Part shown: in pieces, positions 1 through 14,243 of the stretch
Numbering within the stretch: position 1 is the first letter of the stretch
Layout of the letters: each line of letters opens with the position of its first letter
Source: Orbilia blumenaviensis
Lineage: Eukaryota; Ascomycota; Orbiliomycetes; Orbiliales; Orbiliaceae
DNA: 64,000 bases
Assembly (NCBI GenBank): GCA_036872755.1
Contig: JAVHNS010000003.1
Span: 2,728,001-2,792,000, forward strand
Reading direction: 5' to 3'
The notes under the pieces: generated by a model
What the model was told of the DNA's origin: nothing
The model's input: only the letters and a program-made list of their open reading frames with translations
Database searches by the model: none
Made by a program: the position numbers and the translations under genes

Positions 1-1344
1 AGCCATGTTCCAGAAGATCAGCATAAAGCCCCATTTTTCATAGAACATATCCCTAAATTCCGCTCCGTAAGCCAGTGAACATCTAAAAATATGGGACGAA
101 ACTTCTTACCAAGTGGTGACAATGCACTCCTCGCCTTTACCGCATGCATTGGTATACAAGAAGTGGGCAAGGAGGATGAACCAGACCTGGGGGCTAACAT
201 AACCATAGACTTGGTACTGCTTGACAGCCGTGCTAGCGGTAGTCAAGAACAAGAAGAACCATGGCAAACGGACCTCGAAAAACATCTTCATATCGATGAT
301 TCCAATCCTTGGGTTCAGCTCGGCGCCCATGAAGAAATCGTACAAAAACGATCCGGTCATACGATGCTGAGCACCTCTAGCGTGAGCCGAAACATAGGCT
401 CCAATGGAAACAAGGAAACCGGATATAATGGCAACAGACATGATAGGACCGATTTCCTCGATAAAGGTTTGCAGGGGGAAGATATCGAAGTAATGAAGGA
501 AGGCGAAGCTCCCACAAGTAAACCAGAAAGTGAGATAGGCATTGCAAAAGTAGGTCAATCGCTTGCCTCCAAGAGAAGGAACAGCGTTTCCCTGGGCGTA
601 GACACCCGGCAAAGCAACGTAGAGGAAACCTTGAACGATCAAGAAGACCCAGTAGATAGCGAAGGCCTTGGCGCTTGGATAAGCACCCTGTGAGACAGAT
701 ACATATATTAGCATGGGTGGTATTGCTTGTATAGGTGAAATTGCTATTAGTACGCACCTCCTTGACAAGCTCGAACATGTGTTTGACAAAGTCAACGAGC
801 GATTGCCCCTTCTCTGGGGTTGGGAATTTCCCATCATAGTATTCCTGGCCGATCCACATATACCACATGAGGAGAGGGAAACCAATCATCATAGCTGTAA
901 CACCTGGAGCACCACCGAAATCGACGTGATCGGTGCTATCATCACTGTGGGCATGAACGGCCTCAACGCTACCAGCTGCCTTCATATCAAAACTCGTTGA
1001 AGGGATTGGAGTGATACGGTCGTTGATTCCTGGCGCGACATCGCTAATATCCTCGACGGCTTCGTTATGGTGCCAATGGCCACCAGCTGGCCCAGACGGC
1101 TTCTCGTAAGATTCATCGCTATCATAAATCTTCTTGATTCTCTTTACAGGCGACATTGAGCGCTTGCGAGCAGGGGTCGGCACAAAGCCTGGTTTCTCAG
1201 GCCGTCTATACCACTCTCAGTCAATCTGATCACATTATTGCGCACGCAGGAATCAATCACGCGAGACGAGCTGGGGGTGTGGGTATGCGTGTTTCCGTAC
1301 CGTGGTGTATTGCCCGTCTGCGAGCGAGTAACCCGTGAAGACAT
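1..1344 (-). CDS. ERG4: Delta(24(28))-sterol reductase (ERG4), 3' end cut off by the window
   Basis: Likely the last enzyme of ergosterol synthesis: NADPH-dependent reduction of the C24(28) double bond of ergosta-5,7,22,24(28)-tetraenol in the ER membrane. Four exons read in frame: 1261-1344, 758-1195, 110-687 and 1-52 (continuing off the left edge), with GT-AG introns 1196-1260, 688-757 and 53-109. The N-terminus is short and basic (RVTRSQT, then [17 protein letters not shown]). A membrane core follows with the family blocks [59 protein letters not shown] and GKGEECI. The NPR..G..D.K.FFE.R pattern is the ERG4/ERG24 signature. The set fits ERG4 better than C-14 reductase ERG24, from memory of both families. 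The C-terminal signature and stop lie outside the window. The start at 1344 is the first ATG in frame and gives an RSQT-like N-terminus. Confidence 0.93.
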
Positions 1345-1987
1345 TTTCGGCTAAGGATAAGTTTGCCGGGGCTATGGGAGCCGACAATGCGCCAGAGATA
1401 GAAGAAAGAAAAAAATGAATGAGTGGTGCAAAAGTCAAATCTTGAAGTTGAGAGGAAAGCCACCTTTCACTTCCGAGAAGGAAAAAAAGATGGAGAAGAA
1501 GAGGAGAGAAAAGAGGATGGATTAGCCAGCCGGTGCTATGATTATTTACCAGGGTGGACAGCTCTCAGCGCAGTTAAGGGGGCATTCCTCGGCGCCGTGG
1601 TCTGCGCGGAAATTATCACAAAACAAAAACAAGCGAAGCTCAGGACAAGGGTTTTCGGACGAGACAGGCTGTTCGGGATCCGAACATGGGGAATGGCGGC
1701 TCCGCTGATTGGCCAGCCCGCAAAAGGTTAATAATACTGTTCACGATCATTGTAATCATAGCCATGGCGATATATATCGATAAGAATGAAAGAATAGAGA
1801 AGGACATTGACGGCGCAGTGTCGTAGAAGTTATAGAATTCAGAATCCAAAGAAGTGCAGGGTATCTCGATGTACAGTAACAGGAGTTGAGAGGGTATCAG
1901 CAATACAAGGAAAATGTTTGTATGATACTTGCGTATTTTTGCTCTAATATGTAAGTAACCAGGGTCCAAGTCCACTGGCGGAAGGCG
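1345..1987. other. Intergenic: ERG4 promoter side and carrier-gene 3' flank
   Basis: This gap lies upstream of ERG4 and downstream of the carrier gene, both on the minus strand. A minus-strand open frame at 1640-1975 would encode a hydrophobic 111-residue peptide, but it has no recognisable motif and its composition looks like chance. I saw nothing else supportable. Confidence 0.5.
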
Positions 1988-3665
1988 TCACAATACGATC
2001 TCAAACCCATCATGCTGTATCGACGCCAGCCCAATTTCTTCTCCAAACTTTCGTCGCACAAGCTCAAAAACTATTAGTGCCGCGGCCGTACTCGGCGTGC
2101 TCTTCATCGTGTTCACCATATAGCCCTTATAGAGCCACCTTCTCCAACCACCCTCTTGAATCGCCAACATCTTGCAATCCTTAAAGGTCTGCTCGTAGGC
2201 GTGCGAATATCGCGTCCACCAGCCGTAAGAGTGCTTCTTTAACCCGGCCGCTGCCAGCGCATTCGATCTATCTATAAATTCCAACTGCTTCAGGTGAGCA
2301 TTCTGGATTCGGTTCAGCGGATAAAAAACCGCATGCGACGCGAACGATGCTGAGGCCCCAGCACCAAGGAGAAACATCGGCTCCAGGGACCAATGAGGCC
2401 GAATGATTGTGATCGGGTCCGTCGGCTTCCCAAAAGGGTGCAGGTAACGGTGCCTGTGGCCATAGTAATGACTGAGCCACTTGTAATACATCTGCTGTTT
2501 AACATACTCAAATGTCGAGAAGAACAAGCCGTATCCCAGGCACTCCTTAGCAAGACTCAAACTGTAGCCTGCAAAAACACCATGCAAGCCTATCTCACTA
2601 AGGATGCGGCGCCCATAGGTCCAAAACGACGTGGGCACCAATCTTGTATTAGGTTCAGCTTGTATTCCGCTCTGCTTGGTAAGTTCCTATTCCTCCACCA
2701 TCAGCTCATGCCAAATAATGCAGCAGCCCTGAGCGAATACCCACATTTACATCAAATCGGTAACTTATAGCATCTAGCGGCGCAGCGAATAAGGATTGTA
2801 TGGCGCCCGCAGCTGCGCCAGCAGTGAAGGTCGCCCAATATGGAGGTGGTGGGTAGGCTCGTTTTGTCGCATGGCCAGCTGGTGCGTATTGATGTTGTAG
2901 GATTTGTAAATATGATGTATATAGGATAACCCCCATGGAAGTATTCGCCAATAATGGAGGTAGAACTACGGTCACAACTTAGCACCGGCGAGTCCCATCT
3001 AAAACCCACAACCAAAAAAAATGGAAAACTCTCCCATACCCTGGTTCGGAATGAATCGCCACCCATGCGCCCGAACAGCATACGCCAGAACCCCGAGAGT
3101 TGACTGATGTACCGTCCAGGCCGCACCAGCCTGGATTTGCGGGTTTATCGCACGAGCGACAGCCATATAGCTATACCGCTTGTAATCAGCAAGGTCGTCC
3201 TGCAAACCCCTCCCGTATATGACTGATAATGCTGCTGATTTGCCTTGCGGATAAGGTAAACGTACTCGATGCGCAACCTCATAAAGGCCTTAACTGGATA
3301 CCGAAAGTAGAACGAGACGAGCTGCATTGTAATCGCACGCTAGAAAAATGTTAACATTAGCAGCAGCGCCTAAAATCTAAACTGATATAACTTACAGTTC
3401 CGGCGGCTGAAGCGCCCTGAACAGCGTTCGAGCCTTTGCTCTTCTTCTTGGGGTCCTCAAACCCATCACCATCCCACAAAACCGCCTGCCCCTCGAAGTC
3501 GGTAGGATCAGTCGACAGATCATGAGCAAGTGTTCTGAAACTTGGATTTTCGTGATGATGTGGCGCGCCATGTTGGTTTCCGGGCTCTTCCTCCTCCTCC
3601 TCCCACACATCCCCAGCTTTTACTTCTTGCCACAGTTCATCGGTAGAGCGTTCGTCGTCTGTCAT
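1988..3665 (-). CDS. Mitochondrial carrier (SLC25-like) family protein
   Basis: Membrane carrier of the mitochondrial inner-membrane (SLC25) type; substrate unknown. Five exons join in frame to 471 residues: 3396-3665, 3266-3339, 3040-3209, 2751-2965 and 1988-2674. All introns are GT-AG and 56-76 bases long. The protein shows three degenerate carrier repeats: YPVKAF..R (P105), APLDAISYRFD (P234, D236) and FYPLNRIQ (P362), matching the P-x-[D/E/K]-x-x-[K/R] signature in part. The first 90 residues are acidic and hydrophilic (a run of six Glu), unlike canonical carriers of about 300 residues. The start at 3665 is supported because exon 1 splices in frame just before the first repeat (RAITMQLVSFYFRYP). 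A shorter protein from the internal Met at residue 95 is possible. The degenerate signatures leave open a non-transport role, as in outer-membrane carrier relatives. Confidence 0.82.
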
Positions 3666-6340
3666 GGCGTCCTACGCAGCGGAGCGCGGGGCTGGTGGGA
3701 ATCAAACGGGTTTAGGGAAGAGTAGAGGGACAACAACCTTGAAGACGCCTTCATTATTTACCATCGACAAGTTTTCATAGCCTAATATTCGGTCGGGATT
3801 TGGAGGATTCGCTGGATTCGCTGGATTCGAAGCTTTTCGTCTGAATGATATGGGGGGTCTGGTGGTGGAGCACGTCCCATCAGCCTCATGACCAGGGACA
3901 CAGGATTTGGCGTTCTTGCTGACAAAGAATCCAACAACCCCAACGCGTCATCCACCTGAACATCAAAAATGATTAGCATTTCGGACGTTTCAATATATAC
4001 ACAGTCCAGACCTAAGTTCCGTCCAGATGATGTTTCTTACCAGCTGAAGGTCTCTCCTCCGTATAAATACCGCCAGGCCGGAGGTTAAAGATTTTGTTTA
4101 AGTTGCTATGTTATCCCCACACGGGTTCCTGTGGATGTTAAGGTCGGTAATACGTAGCAAACCACTATGATGCATGCCATGTCAGCAGCACAAGAACATC
4201 ATATGATTCGTCTACGTAGATCTATCACTGTACCATCGCGAAGTCCGAATACTACAAATTCATTAGCACGCTACGGAACCCCCGTCATCGGTAGTTTTTG
4301 TATAACTTATTCAAATAAATATCGAAACCAAAGGCAAGCCCGGATTAAGGCACTCGGGAATGCCCCCACTCGCTATACACTAATATAACCCGCCCTATGC
4401 ATGTAGATAAGCAGGTCTGTCTACCGGGTGCTCGTATACTGCAGCCCTTACCAATTAATGTAACCGACTGCTAGATTCAAGCCAATAGGTTGCCACGATC
4501 TTGGCCCTGAGCACCTGCTCCCAGACCTTTAGAATATCTGGACTTAGGCTTACTAGACGGCGCCTGGTATCGTAAATCTTAAAAATACAATGACTATTTT
4601 TCGAACATTAACCGTTAGAGAAACTTTCTCATCTTTCAACGCACTAAAGCTTTGTATTTGATAATTCACCAGAGACTCGCAAGTATTAATCAAGAATTTA
4701 TCCAAGTAGAAGGCTCGGGGTTCCAGTAAATGACAGCAAATTAATCTAGAATGCCCCCCAAAGCAACTATAATATGACACTACTTAAATACCATACCCGT
4801 ATAACATAACATACGTAATATAGATACTTTTGGGGGGGGGGTTGCATACTTGATGCCAGCCGGACTGTAATCCATGAAGGACGAGCATTTTTGGAGTGTC
4901 CGACGCATCGAGGTCCAAGCCCACTTGAGAACTTCACCGTCTTGACACACTCGACACGGGATAATTGAGTTTGAAACAGATTTAACTTTCCAACCTTGTC
5001 ATTTGAGCCCATCAACGTATTTAAACAGACTAAATTCTGTCGAGTAAGAAAATAGTATCCCTAAGGATGGTAGCCTCTTCTTAAGTGCAATCGAGCTGAA
5101 TGCAAACTAAATGCTAAAGAAGAAGTAGCTTGGTACTGTGTCGGATTATTATCCAGCCTCACATCAGATACCAGCTCGCGCAAAGACCGTCGTGACTGTA
5201 ATACTCACATGCATGCATCGATAGGAAGGCTTGGACCCTTCTACAACTTTGGGAATTGGCAATGAATACAAACATATCGTATGAGGTCGTTAGATTTCCG
5301 CTAACTAACAGTTTTCTCGGCAAGGCCTAGTTGTTTCATTGACCAGTATCCCACTAATCTCCTCGTACGATATTTAAATGCGGCCAACGCCACATGGTGA
5401 CACAAAAAGAACAATCTTAGGAAAAGAGCCAGTCAAGAATATTTCTAGTCCAAGGATTACAGGCAATGAAAGCTTGAATATTCATACATGCATGTTCTTA
5501 GTAGGTTTTGCAAGTAAAATGGCCGGACATGTTTTAAGATTTTAATGAAACCGGTAACGTATGGACCGGTAGACATGTGTATCGCCGACATATGCTTGAT
5601 ACTACGGACAATCCAATCTCCAGAAGCGCTCAATCGATAGCTCGGCCACACGTGCTATTGACTCTGAAACAGCGGTGCGTAGCATTTCGAAGATACGAAA
5701 ACCGCAACCGTGAACTGGAGAGCCACCATATTCAAGCCTAGTGACAAAGAGTAATAAAAAATGTGGTCTATTGAGCAAAAAAAAAAAACACTTCTCTCTT
5801 TTTCTCTCTATTACCCCTTGACTCCTAGATTTGTAAGACGTATCTTTGAACTTACTTGCCCCACCTTACTGCCCATCGGTGACCGATGCAGGTGTCCACC
5901 CGTGCTCCTCTTCGAAGCTCTGGATCGTCGAAAGTGTACTCGTGATGCGGTGTGCCGTTTGTGCATATGCTGTGTCCATGTTCCCATGTTCGATTCCTCT
6001 CGGCCCAAGTCTCTCGTTTCATTGGTGTCCGAGCGGAGTTCCTGTCCCTAATTGCCTCTGGACGACCGCAAAGCCGTTGCCTTCCCGGAAAATCCTGAAT
6101 AATAACTGTAGGATTCTGGTTTACAACCGGGAGGTACGGGGGTGATTGGAAACGGAGTTTATCGCGCGGGTCAAGATTCACTTTGAGTTCACAGGCCAGG
6201 CAGCGCAAGGGGCTAAAGTTGGTTTCTGGAAAATTGATGCCCGTTTGCCGGCAGATGCTGGACGAATAGTATACAGAATTGAAAGGAAAGTCAACATTCC
6301 TATGTTATATCTCATTTGAGACATCTTGTGATATCCCGTG

Positions 6341-6366
6341 AAAAAAAAAAAAAAAAAAAAAAAAAA
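6341..6366 (+). repeat. A26 homopolymer
   Basis: Twenty-six consecutive A within the first gene desert. No target-site duplication or retroelement sequence was found around it. Confidence 0.95.
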
Positions 6367-9300
6367 GCCGCTGTTTGGGATCGACCGTGTCACATCGCAG
6401 CCATTGACTGATCTCCCTTCGAAGGGCCCAAACGTCTTGAGACGTATACGTATAGCCGCCGGCAGACCAAGGAATCAATGAGAAGGGATACGTAATGCAA
6501 GTTAGTGTTCGCATGATCGTGGTGACATAAAGATCGTATTAATATTCTGTCTTAGGGTGGTAGTTGGCTAACATAAGTCCGGATATTGATACAGCCGGGT
6601 CCGGATAGGACTTAATTGAAAACGAAAGAAAGAAGTAGCTAACAAAGTATCCTGGACGGTGAAAGTTTCAGTTTTCTACTATGTATAGCATTTCAATGGT
6701 ATAAATCGATCTCCCTAGGACCCAGCTTGATGATGCGCATTGATGCTAGGATATTAGTTACTGTGACATTGTGCTAGTCACTAAATACCTCCACATGTCT
6801 GGATTGACCAATCAAGAGAGACAGTGTCACTATGAATAAGATACACTCAAGGCTGCGGTACGGCTTTGGCTTGAAGGTGTCATTCTCGCGTGGCTAAAGA
6901 GCCTCCGTTGGTATCTAACATGCAACTCTTGTTAGGCGCACAGACAGAGGCAACAAATGTGATGATCCAAGGTGCCCCATATCGAAGCCTACAAAGCATG
7001 CAACATATTATCACAATTTCACAACAGGAGTTAATGCATGCAGAATACAAACTGGCGCGAGCTTTTTTGGTTGTGGGGCATGTCTGTGTGCGCGGTTCAC
7101 AAGGCAGTTCCCAAATACTTGTCCTTCGGGTCAGGCATCAGCGAAGCAGCCACCAATTAATTACCTACCTCGGTCTCAAAACAAATCATTCGAGAAAAAC
7201 CTGCATGATCAGCTTCCTTTCGGAGCTCGCTCTAGTTTCTGCTTAGGTAGCAGCGCAATGGTCATGCAGGCCCTATCCATAGGGATGCTTGTTGGGGAGT
7301 GTTGGATTTTGTTGGATTACTTCCAACATAGTCGATAGGCCTGCCTCTTTCGACTCTATTTAGGCCGCTTTTTTTTCTGGTAAATTGAATATAGGGATCA
7401 GGTCATGCTTGAGGACGGGTTGTCTCGAAACCCGTTCATTCGCTGGTAGGTTGTTCTCCGTGTCAAGACGATGCCACACTATATTGCCCACGAAGGGAGT
7501 GGAAATTTGTGACATGAAACCACCCCGATTACAAAAGCAGAACTTTGTATACCATAATAGTACGAACATCAACATTTAGAACAAGACCGCTTGTACTACC
7601 ATTTCACAAATCGGTTCTCTTGCCCAAGACGAGCGGGAAAATGGAAACGTAGAGCGGGGGAAGTATACCCGCATCATCTAAAATTCCGCCATGGTCTATG
7701 TTTCGTGCAGCCACAGTGCATTACAGGAAGTTTAAATTCCGTGGCCCTATCTTTCCCATTACCCACTCGCTGTTCTTACGTCGCCCCCATCCGTGTTACT
7801 GCTCCAGATCATATCGGCGTGCGTATCAACGGGGGGACAGAATTGGTGGATGGGAACCAATGGCCTCGAGGGGCGGCGATCGGGAGAATTTTCGATAGAA
7901 CTCTAGCACGTGTGCTGCTACACAAAATGCAACATTTGCTTTTGATATCCTCCCTTCGCAATATTGGGGAACCAAAGGCTGTGAATTTTATCCAGCCCCA
8001 CCACTTGTGTAAACTGCAGATTGGATAGAGGTTGCACAAGAGCTTGGATAAGCCCGATAGAAAGGCAAACGGCCAAAGGAAGAGCAACAGGAAAAAGGAA
8101 AGTATGTTGTGTTCTTTCTTTTCCTTGTGACACGAGACGGCTGCGAGAGCCATGCCAAAATCGCCGTCATGGATGAGTTGCCTATCCTGAAATTGTAACT
8201 CCGATACAAATACACCTGCGGTTGACATCACCCAGGCCCCAGCTGTTGCCCCGCTGTTGATGGACTACGATATATTGATTTGTACCCGACAGTTGTATAT
8301 CCCGAGATCAGACCATGTTTGGGTAGATATCGAACTTTCGTGAAAAATTTTTTCTCTGTTTCTAGTGGCGTCAAGAGCTCGTCATCTCCGAAGTGGGTGT
8401 TTCTATTCTATCAAGTGGGGGGGCACGTCGGCGACGACGACGGAGATATTAGTCCAACTGCGTCCCACAGTACCTGGCTCAAAGATAGCGTCTAGGTAGC
8501 AAAGTCAAATTATAGACGTCTTTCCATCTCCGGCGCGAATTCACCTCTTCGTTGAATCCAATGCTTGTTAGTTGCGTTAGTTAGCTGCGATTGGGAACAT
8601 CAGGGTCCTTGTCGATAGCTACTGGGGCGGGGTCATGCCGTTGGCTTGATATCTCCATCACGGAGAGCGCCCCACAGGTTGACGCTTGTGATAGACGGAT
8701 CCAACCGGTGACATTTGATTGAGACCAACTAGGTTTATTTCCTGTCAGTCTGGCTCGTCGAATACGCAATCCGAGACGCAGCTTTCTATTGATGGCCGGA
8801 TTGGCATATTGTGCTGTTCATCCATCCAGAACGTGTTATAGCCAGTGAACCAGGCGGTTACTTCCGGTGATACGAACTGAAGATACGGACTGGGGGCATC
8901 CACGAGGTTATCTTGACTGGTGCCTGTGCTGCCTTTGCCATCTAGTGCCTGTGATCGGTATAATTTGATAGATTTTTCTGGGTTGTCGGGAGAGGAGTAG
9001 TAATAAAAAAGAGGATCCTTTAACATACCAGGGCATCGGCTCGAGTTCTGACTGATGCCCAGTATCACTAAGTTGTAAGTACAATCCCTCCAGGGATAGG
9101 TAGCATCCGTGCCAAAGGAGCTAGATATTTATAGCGCCAATGAGTGCGGGAAGGTACTGTACAACTTCTTGGTACGCTCTCCGGGAAGAAACGCCATGAT
9201 GGTTGCGTCTTTCCCGTATTTAAGCCTGAAACATGGTATATTTTTTGGGTTGCTACATGTTCCTCAGCTTTATGCCTTGATTCAGCATTAATTGTTGGAA

Positions 9301-12300
9301 AAAAAGACAATACTGAGTACTCTCATATAAAACAAAGAAGAAAAGATACCTTCGGCTGACAAAATCGACCGTATAGACGAGCCTTGTTTGGCGAGGGCTA
9401 TTGCGCAACGGACTAGACATTCTGGAAACCGTTTCGATGTTCGAGGCGAAGATCTTACGCCGGAAAGGGCTGAGCGTATCGATACGGGTAGTTCTGCAAG
9501 CGCGTCAAATAGCCCGGGGGTTTGGGCAGTTAGGAAACTGGAAATGTCAATCTGGGGTTAGACATCTTCGTTAGTGCCTCGCTAGTCCATAGGCTAACTT
9601 CAACTAAGAACTGGGTGATGGGAGCCTGATGTCGAGCGACCGGGTCAACCCTCAGGTTTGTATGTCTATCGATTAATTTGCTGAGGCCCCTAGCTTCTTG
9701 AATTGGGATCGTGTCGAAAATCTCATGTTGATTCTCGAATCACGGTATATTTGATTTTCGCCCTGGCATTGCGCATGGCCGAAGAAGCCTGCCTAATAAG
9801 GCTGGTCCAGATGTGATTCTTTGGCATCTGACGTGAAGAATTTTCTTACGCCTCGATCCGAGGGTGGCAGGACCATTGGACTGGGTTCGTTGTCTCGAGA
9901 GAGAACCGAGAAAGCGAAGCCGAGAAAACGAACAATAGGGATCCCGAACCGAATGTTGGGAAAAGTATTAGTGGGGACCGCCCGATAGGAAACGGAAGTT
10001 GCAGACCATTTCCATTCTTGACGCCTTCCTATGTTGTTTTCGCTTTGATTGGAGTCTGGTTCTTGGGATTCAATTTGAGAGGCACAGCACCACACCCACT
10101 TTACGAGTCTGTTTGTGGTTGAATTAATTCGCAAAATGGTAACGCCAGCACGGCGCATATCAGCGTCGGGTGAATATGGAGGGGGTTTCAGATGGAGGTT
10201 GGGCAATAGCTCTGATACGTAGACGCGATGCATCAGATGTCAAGATGCCTGCGAGGGGGCAACGACGCAACTCCCGCCGCCACCAAATGGCACATGACAA
10301 ACAATGAATTAGGGTATTTCCCAGCCTCCAAGGCCTTGGTCGGTTTGTCCCAGTCAGGATGTTTAGCAGGAAGTGGATGATGCAGGCTAGCGCCATACTG
10401 GTTATTTTGCACCGGTTTGCTGAACCGTTTTTAAATTCGATCTGAATGGAATAGTTTGCTTGCTCTGAGTAGGCTTGAGTCAGTATCCAATCTTTTCGTG
10501 AGCGGATATGCATGTAGCATGCTGCAGAGCGAAATAAATTTCTCGGAGGGGCACTAGCAATTGATATTGCTAGGATTTCGAAGTCAATAAATGCTTCCCG
10601 CGACGGAATACTTCTCGAAACCTGCCGGTTAGCATCATGATCATGTCATTGCACCTGTCACGGACCTACCCGACGGTCCAAAAAGCCATCTAAGGGCGAT
10701 CTACGGCTATAAACGTTTTGTGTCTGTGAAGATTTTCGAGAGTTTTGCTGGAGAATAGTGTTTGGTGGGTGATAACCAACCGTGTCGCCCAGGGTTTGTA
10801 AAGAAAGGACTTCCCGCCCTCTCGTCCACAGCCCCACCCGCCTGGACCACTAGTCTCCAACCGGCCCAGTGTCATGAATTTTGCTTTCACGCTAATCTGA
10901 CTGGGTTTCTGGCGGCCCGGATTCGTCATCTGGGGCCCCAGGGGAGCGTTCAGGGATGACTGGAAAATGTATTGGGTCTTCCCTTGTCACAGAACAGATA
11001 TGCTTTCTATGTAGCTGGCGCAGATTTGAATTCCTCTACAAAGTATCAACCGATATCTATTGCCATCGTATCTGTTATGCATTGAAATGGCAAGGTTTTT
11101 GGGAAGAGTTTTTTGCGTGTGATCGAGTCGGGAAGATTTTTGCATATGGCTGAACGCCACGATTGGGAAAAAGCAGGGAACAAGCATTTCTGAGCTGTGC
11201 TTTTTTTTCTTCTTTTCCTTGGAGTAATCCAGTCTAGACCGTCAGGTCAGGTTCAGTCGATGTTGCTGCAGCCTGCTGCAAGACTCTAGCCATATCGAAA
11301 CAAACCGGATCACTAAATAAAGAATATGGCGTGTCGATATAAATATCTGATACTCGGAGTGCTGGTTAGCCGGCACAGAGCAGGCACTGCTACTACATCG
11401 CGGAGGAGAATTGGAGATGTTCGCTCAATGTCTGTTCCGGATTCCACGGACCCAAGTACCCAAGATATCGTTCTCTGGATTTTTGGAACTGGTAGATCTT
11501 CATTAAGAGAGCTCCACTATGGCCAGATATTGGATTCCTTGAAACGCCTTCATGCGGGCCGATATCACACACTCGCTGTGCCCTGAAGATCTTTACTTTA
11601 AAACCCCCATAGCGGACGCGGTGATGATACTTCTCTTGGACAAAGGCCGTCCCAAGCGGGCCTCGCTAATCACAATCTTTCACACACGTGGACGAATGTC
11701 TGAATTTATGTATACTTGCAGAGAGTAAGGCATTTCGAAGCTCTGACGGAGACAGAGGAGATGGAAGATCCATTCTCGGAGGCCAAAGGCAGAAATTTGT
11801 GGATTTGTGGGCGGCCTCCTTTGGTTTGAGGCAGAGAGCGGAGAGAGGCAGGAGACGGCCGGGAAGCCTTTGCCGTGCTAAGACTGCCGGACCAGAGAAC
11901 CCGCAACCCACAAACCGCACAGCACCACTCCTTGGTGAAATTTATGAACAGGTGGAACCAACCAACACATTCTTGAGTTTAACCTTAAATTCAGTAGGGA
12001 AGCGCGCAAAAGGGGGACCATGCCCGGTTGAAATTGGGAAGTCCGAGAAATCAGCGTGAAACGGCTGGGCCGTGTGCTGGAGGCATGAAACGCTCTGCAG
12101 AGAAAGTTTGCGCGGAACCGGATCCCCTATCTTGTTTGGGAGCCGGTTCTCGCCCCGAGAGTCTGGTTTGCCTGGGTTCATGGGCCGAGCTGAGAAATTC
12201 ATGCTCATTTCGCTGGGACTGCCGGAAAAAGGGCAGGTCAAAAGTCGCTGAATCCTTCTGCAGGCTGCCACTTTTTAATATATGTGGTCCAGCAGCGTTT

Positions 12301-13111
12301 TTTTCTTTCTTTCTCTGCCTGTTCATGCTGGTGATAAACGTTGGCTGCTGTTGGGTGAATTCGAAGGATCGATCCCAGGTTCATTGTTTCTCCGACACGT
12401 CGCTTAAGCAGGACAGCGTTCTGTTCTCTCACCATTCGGCCCGATGTAATGCATCTGCTTTCACCATGCAGCCAGTCCTGGTTCAACCATTCCCATCCAA
12501 GACCCTTGGTCATGAATAAGAGGGAGAGCCCGTTCTTAAGTGCGCCAAATATCGAGCAAACCAGTTCATGAAATTGTCCACTCTTGAAGAAAATAGTGGA
12601 GAATCCCGTTGACCTCCCGTGAGCCCAGCCAATTGAGGAACTTGAGCTTCCCATGGTGGGGACGAGAAGACCGCCTTCGATCCCCCATCAAGCATGCACA
12701 CTATCAGCCACTGTCTGAGATACCGGGCTCTGATAGGCCGCGCAGAGGGGAGAAGAAACATGGACATAAGGTTGAACCAATCTCATGAAGAAGTCCTGCA
12801 CCAGGTCGTGTTTTGTATACGAAAGCCATGCAAGCACGAGAGAGAGAGACATCGCACGAGAGAGGGAGGGCACATGGCAAAATCGAACCCTGAGATCCTC
12901 TCTCGCTCGCTTCGAATGTCTTTTAGATCGACTTCTGAGACTACGGATAGCGAAGTTATTTCTTGTTCGTTTGACGCTGGTGACACTTTTTATTACATAT
13001 TTCCTGCCTGCATTGGTTTAGTCGAGAGTGGGTTTTGCTCCAAGATGACACCACAAGCCGTCCCGGGGAAGGACCTCTTCAAAGGTGGTCCGTAGGTATA
13101 TCCGGGGGTAC

Positions 13112-13131
13112 GGGGGGGGGGGGGGGGGGGG
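13112..13131 (+). repeat. G20 homopolymer upstream of veA
   Basis: Twenty consecutive G about 1.8 kb before the veA start codon. It could form quadruplex DNA and is also a likely site of length error in the assembly. Confidence 0.9.
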
Positions 13132-14243
13132 CATTTCCAGTAGAACTTTTTCTTTCTTTCTAAATTTTGGAGCACTTGGGTTTATCAAGGATAGGGTCTA
13201 CTATATTAGTTGGTGATATTAGGCATGTTCCGTCTCGAATGCTCGCTTTGGAACAGCGCGCGCGAGCGAGGGGCAAAGACGGGACAATTTTGGTAGGAAT
13301 CTATTTTTTTATACATTAGAACTACTTGGTGGGTGTTGTACTGTACTATATTGCATAGAGGGCATGTTTCTTATAATTGAGGAAAAGGATTGGTTAGGCA
13401 TAGTAAGACTGCAATGTTTGCGTAGTATGCCTATAGATATGTGCGTATTTGAAGGACACGGGAGATTTGTATCTGTCAGAGATTTGTATAATACTATACT
13501 GCGGATAGGTACCCGGTACGATCTCAATTAGCTAAAGCATCCACTTTGTAATATGTACTCGGTACATAAGTTCTCACCGAATTCTGTATGTACATATGTA
13601 TGTACTCCGTACGCCGGTGGTATAATGCAGGTGTGGGAGCATGGTTCAGGCATGAAAGAAGTGAGGGGCAAACGGCATTGGAGATTCCCAAGTCTCACCT
13701 CACTTGCACAGTCCTCCCTTCTCCCCTTGAAGCGGTACGCCTGCTTTGCCTGTCCTGTCCTGTTCCCTCCCACCCCCCTCCAAAAGAAAAAAAACAATGT
13801 CATTCATTCTCCCTTCCCTCAGTCAAAAACCGTGGGATGGCAGCTGGTTGGCTACCATAATACGCTACCTACACACAAGCAGCACCCAGCAGCGAATGAT
13901 TCGTCCCTCAGGCTAAATGAAAAAAGAAAGTGCCCTCCAAGAAACTCTAAAAGGGTTGGGTGGATACGACTTCTCCTGCGAAAACAAGGTCCGTCCACGC
14001 CAAACAACAGAAAAAAACCTGAGCGAGAGATCTTCCCTGTCGTTTCCCCCGGTCAGTTGCTTTTTCCGCACCGGAATTTCTTCTTCCCTTCTCACACTTG
14101 CAATTTGGCTAGGGAAACGAAGCGACCAGGGCTAAAAAAGGACGAGGGCCAGGATTGGACATTACTAGTCCAAGTGGGAGGGGTGGGAACGAGGAAATCA
14201 GGCCGATTTCCAGTCGCTCGACTCAGCAGGAATTGACACTTTG

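Noticed and set aside
106..693. Plus-strand frame of 200 residues at the left edge
   Set aside because: Antisense shadow of ERG4 exons.
5985..5998. Sequence GTTCGATTCC resembling a tRNA B box
   Set aside because: No matching A box at the right distance upstream and no cloverleaf or acceptor stem pairing could be drawn.
6341..6366. Long A tract as the tail of a retroposed element (also 57876-57898)
   Set aside because: No flanking target-site duplication and no recognisable retroelement or gene sequence before either A run.
8745..9068. Minus-strand 107-residue frame with protein-like text (SPEVTAWFTGYNTFWMD)
   Set aside because: No family recognised, no splice-consistent neighbouring exons and no coding continuation on either side; could be a gene relic but support is too thin.
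13553..14236. Plus-strand 227-residue open frame upstream of veA
   Set aside because: Composition is dominated by Lys, Pro and Arg from low-complexity DNA, with no domain; more likely upstream flank.
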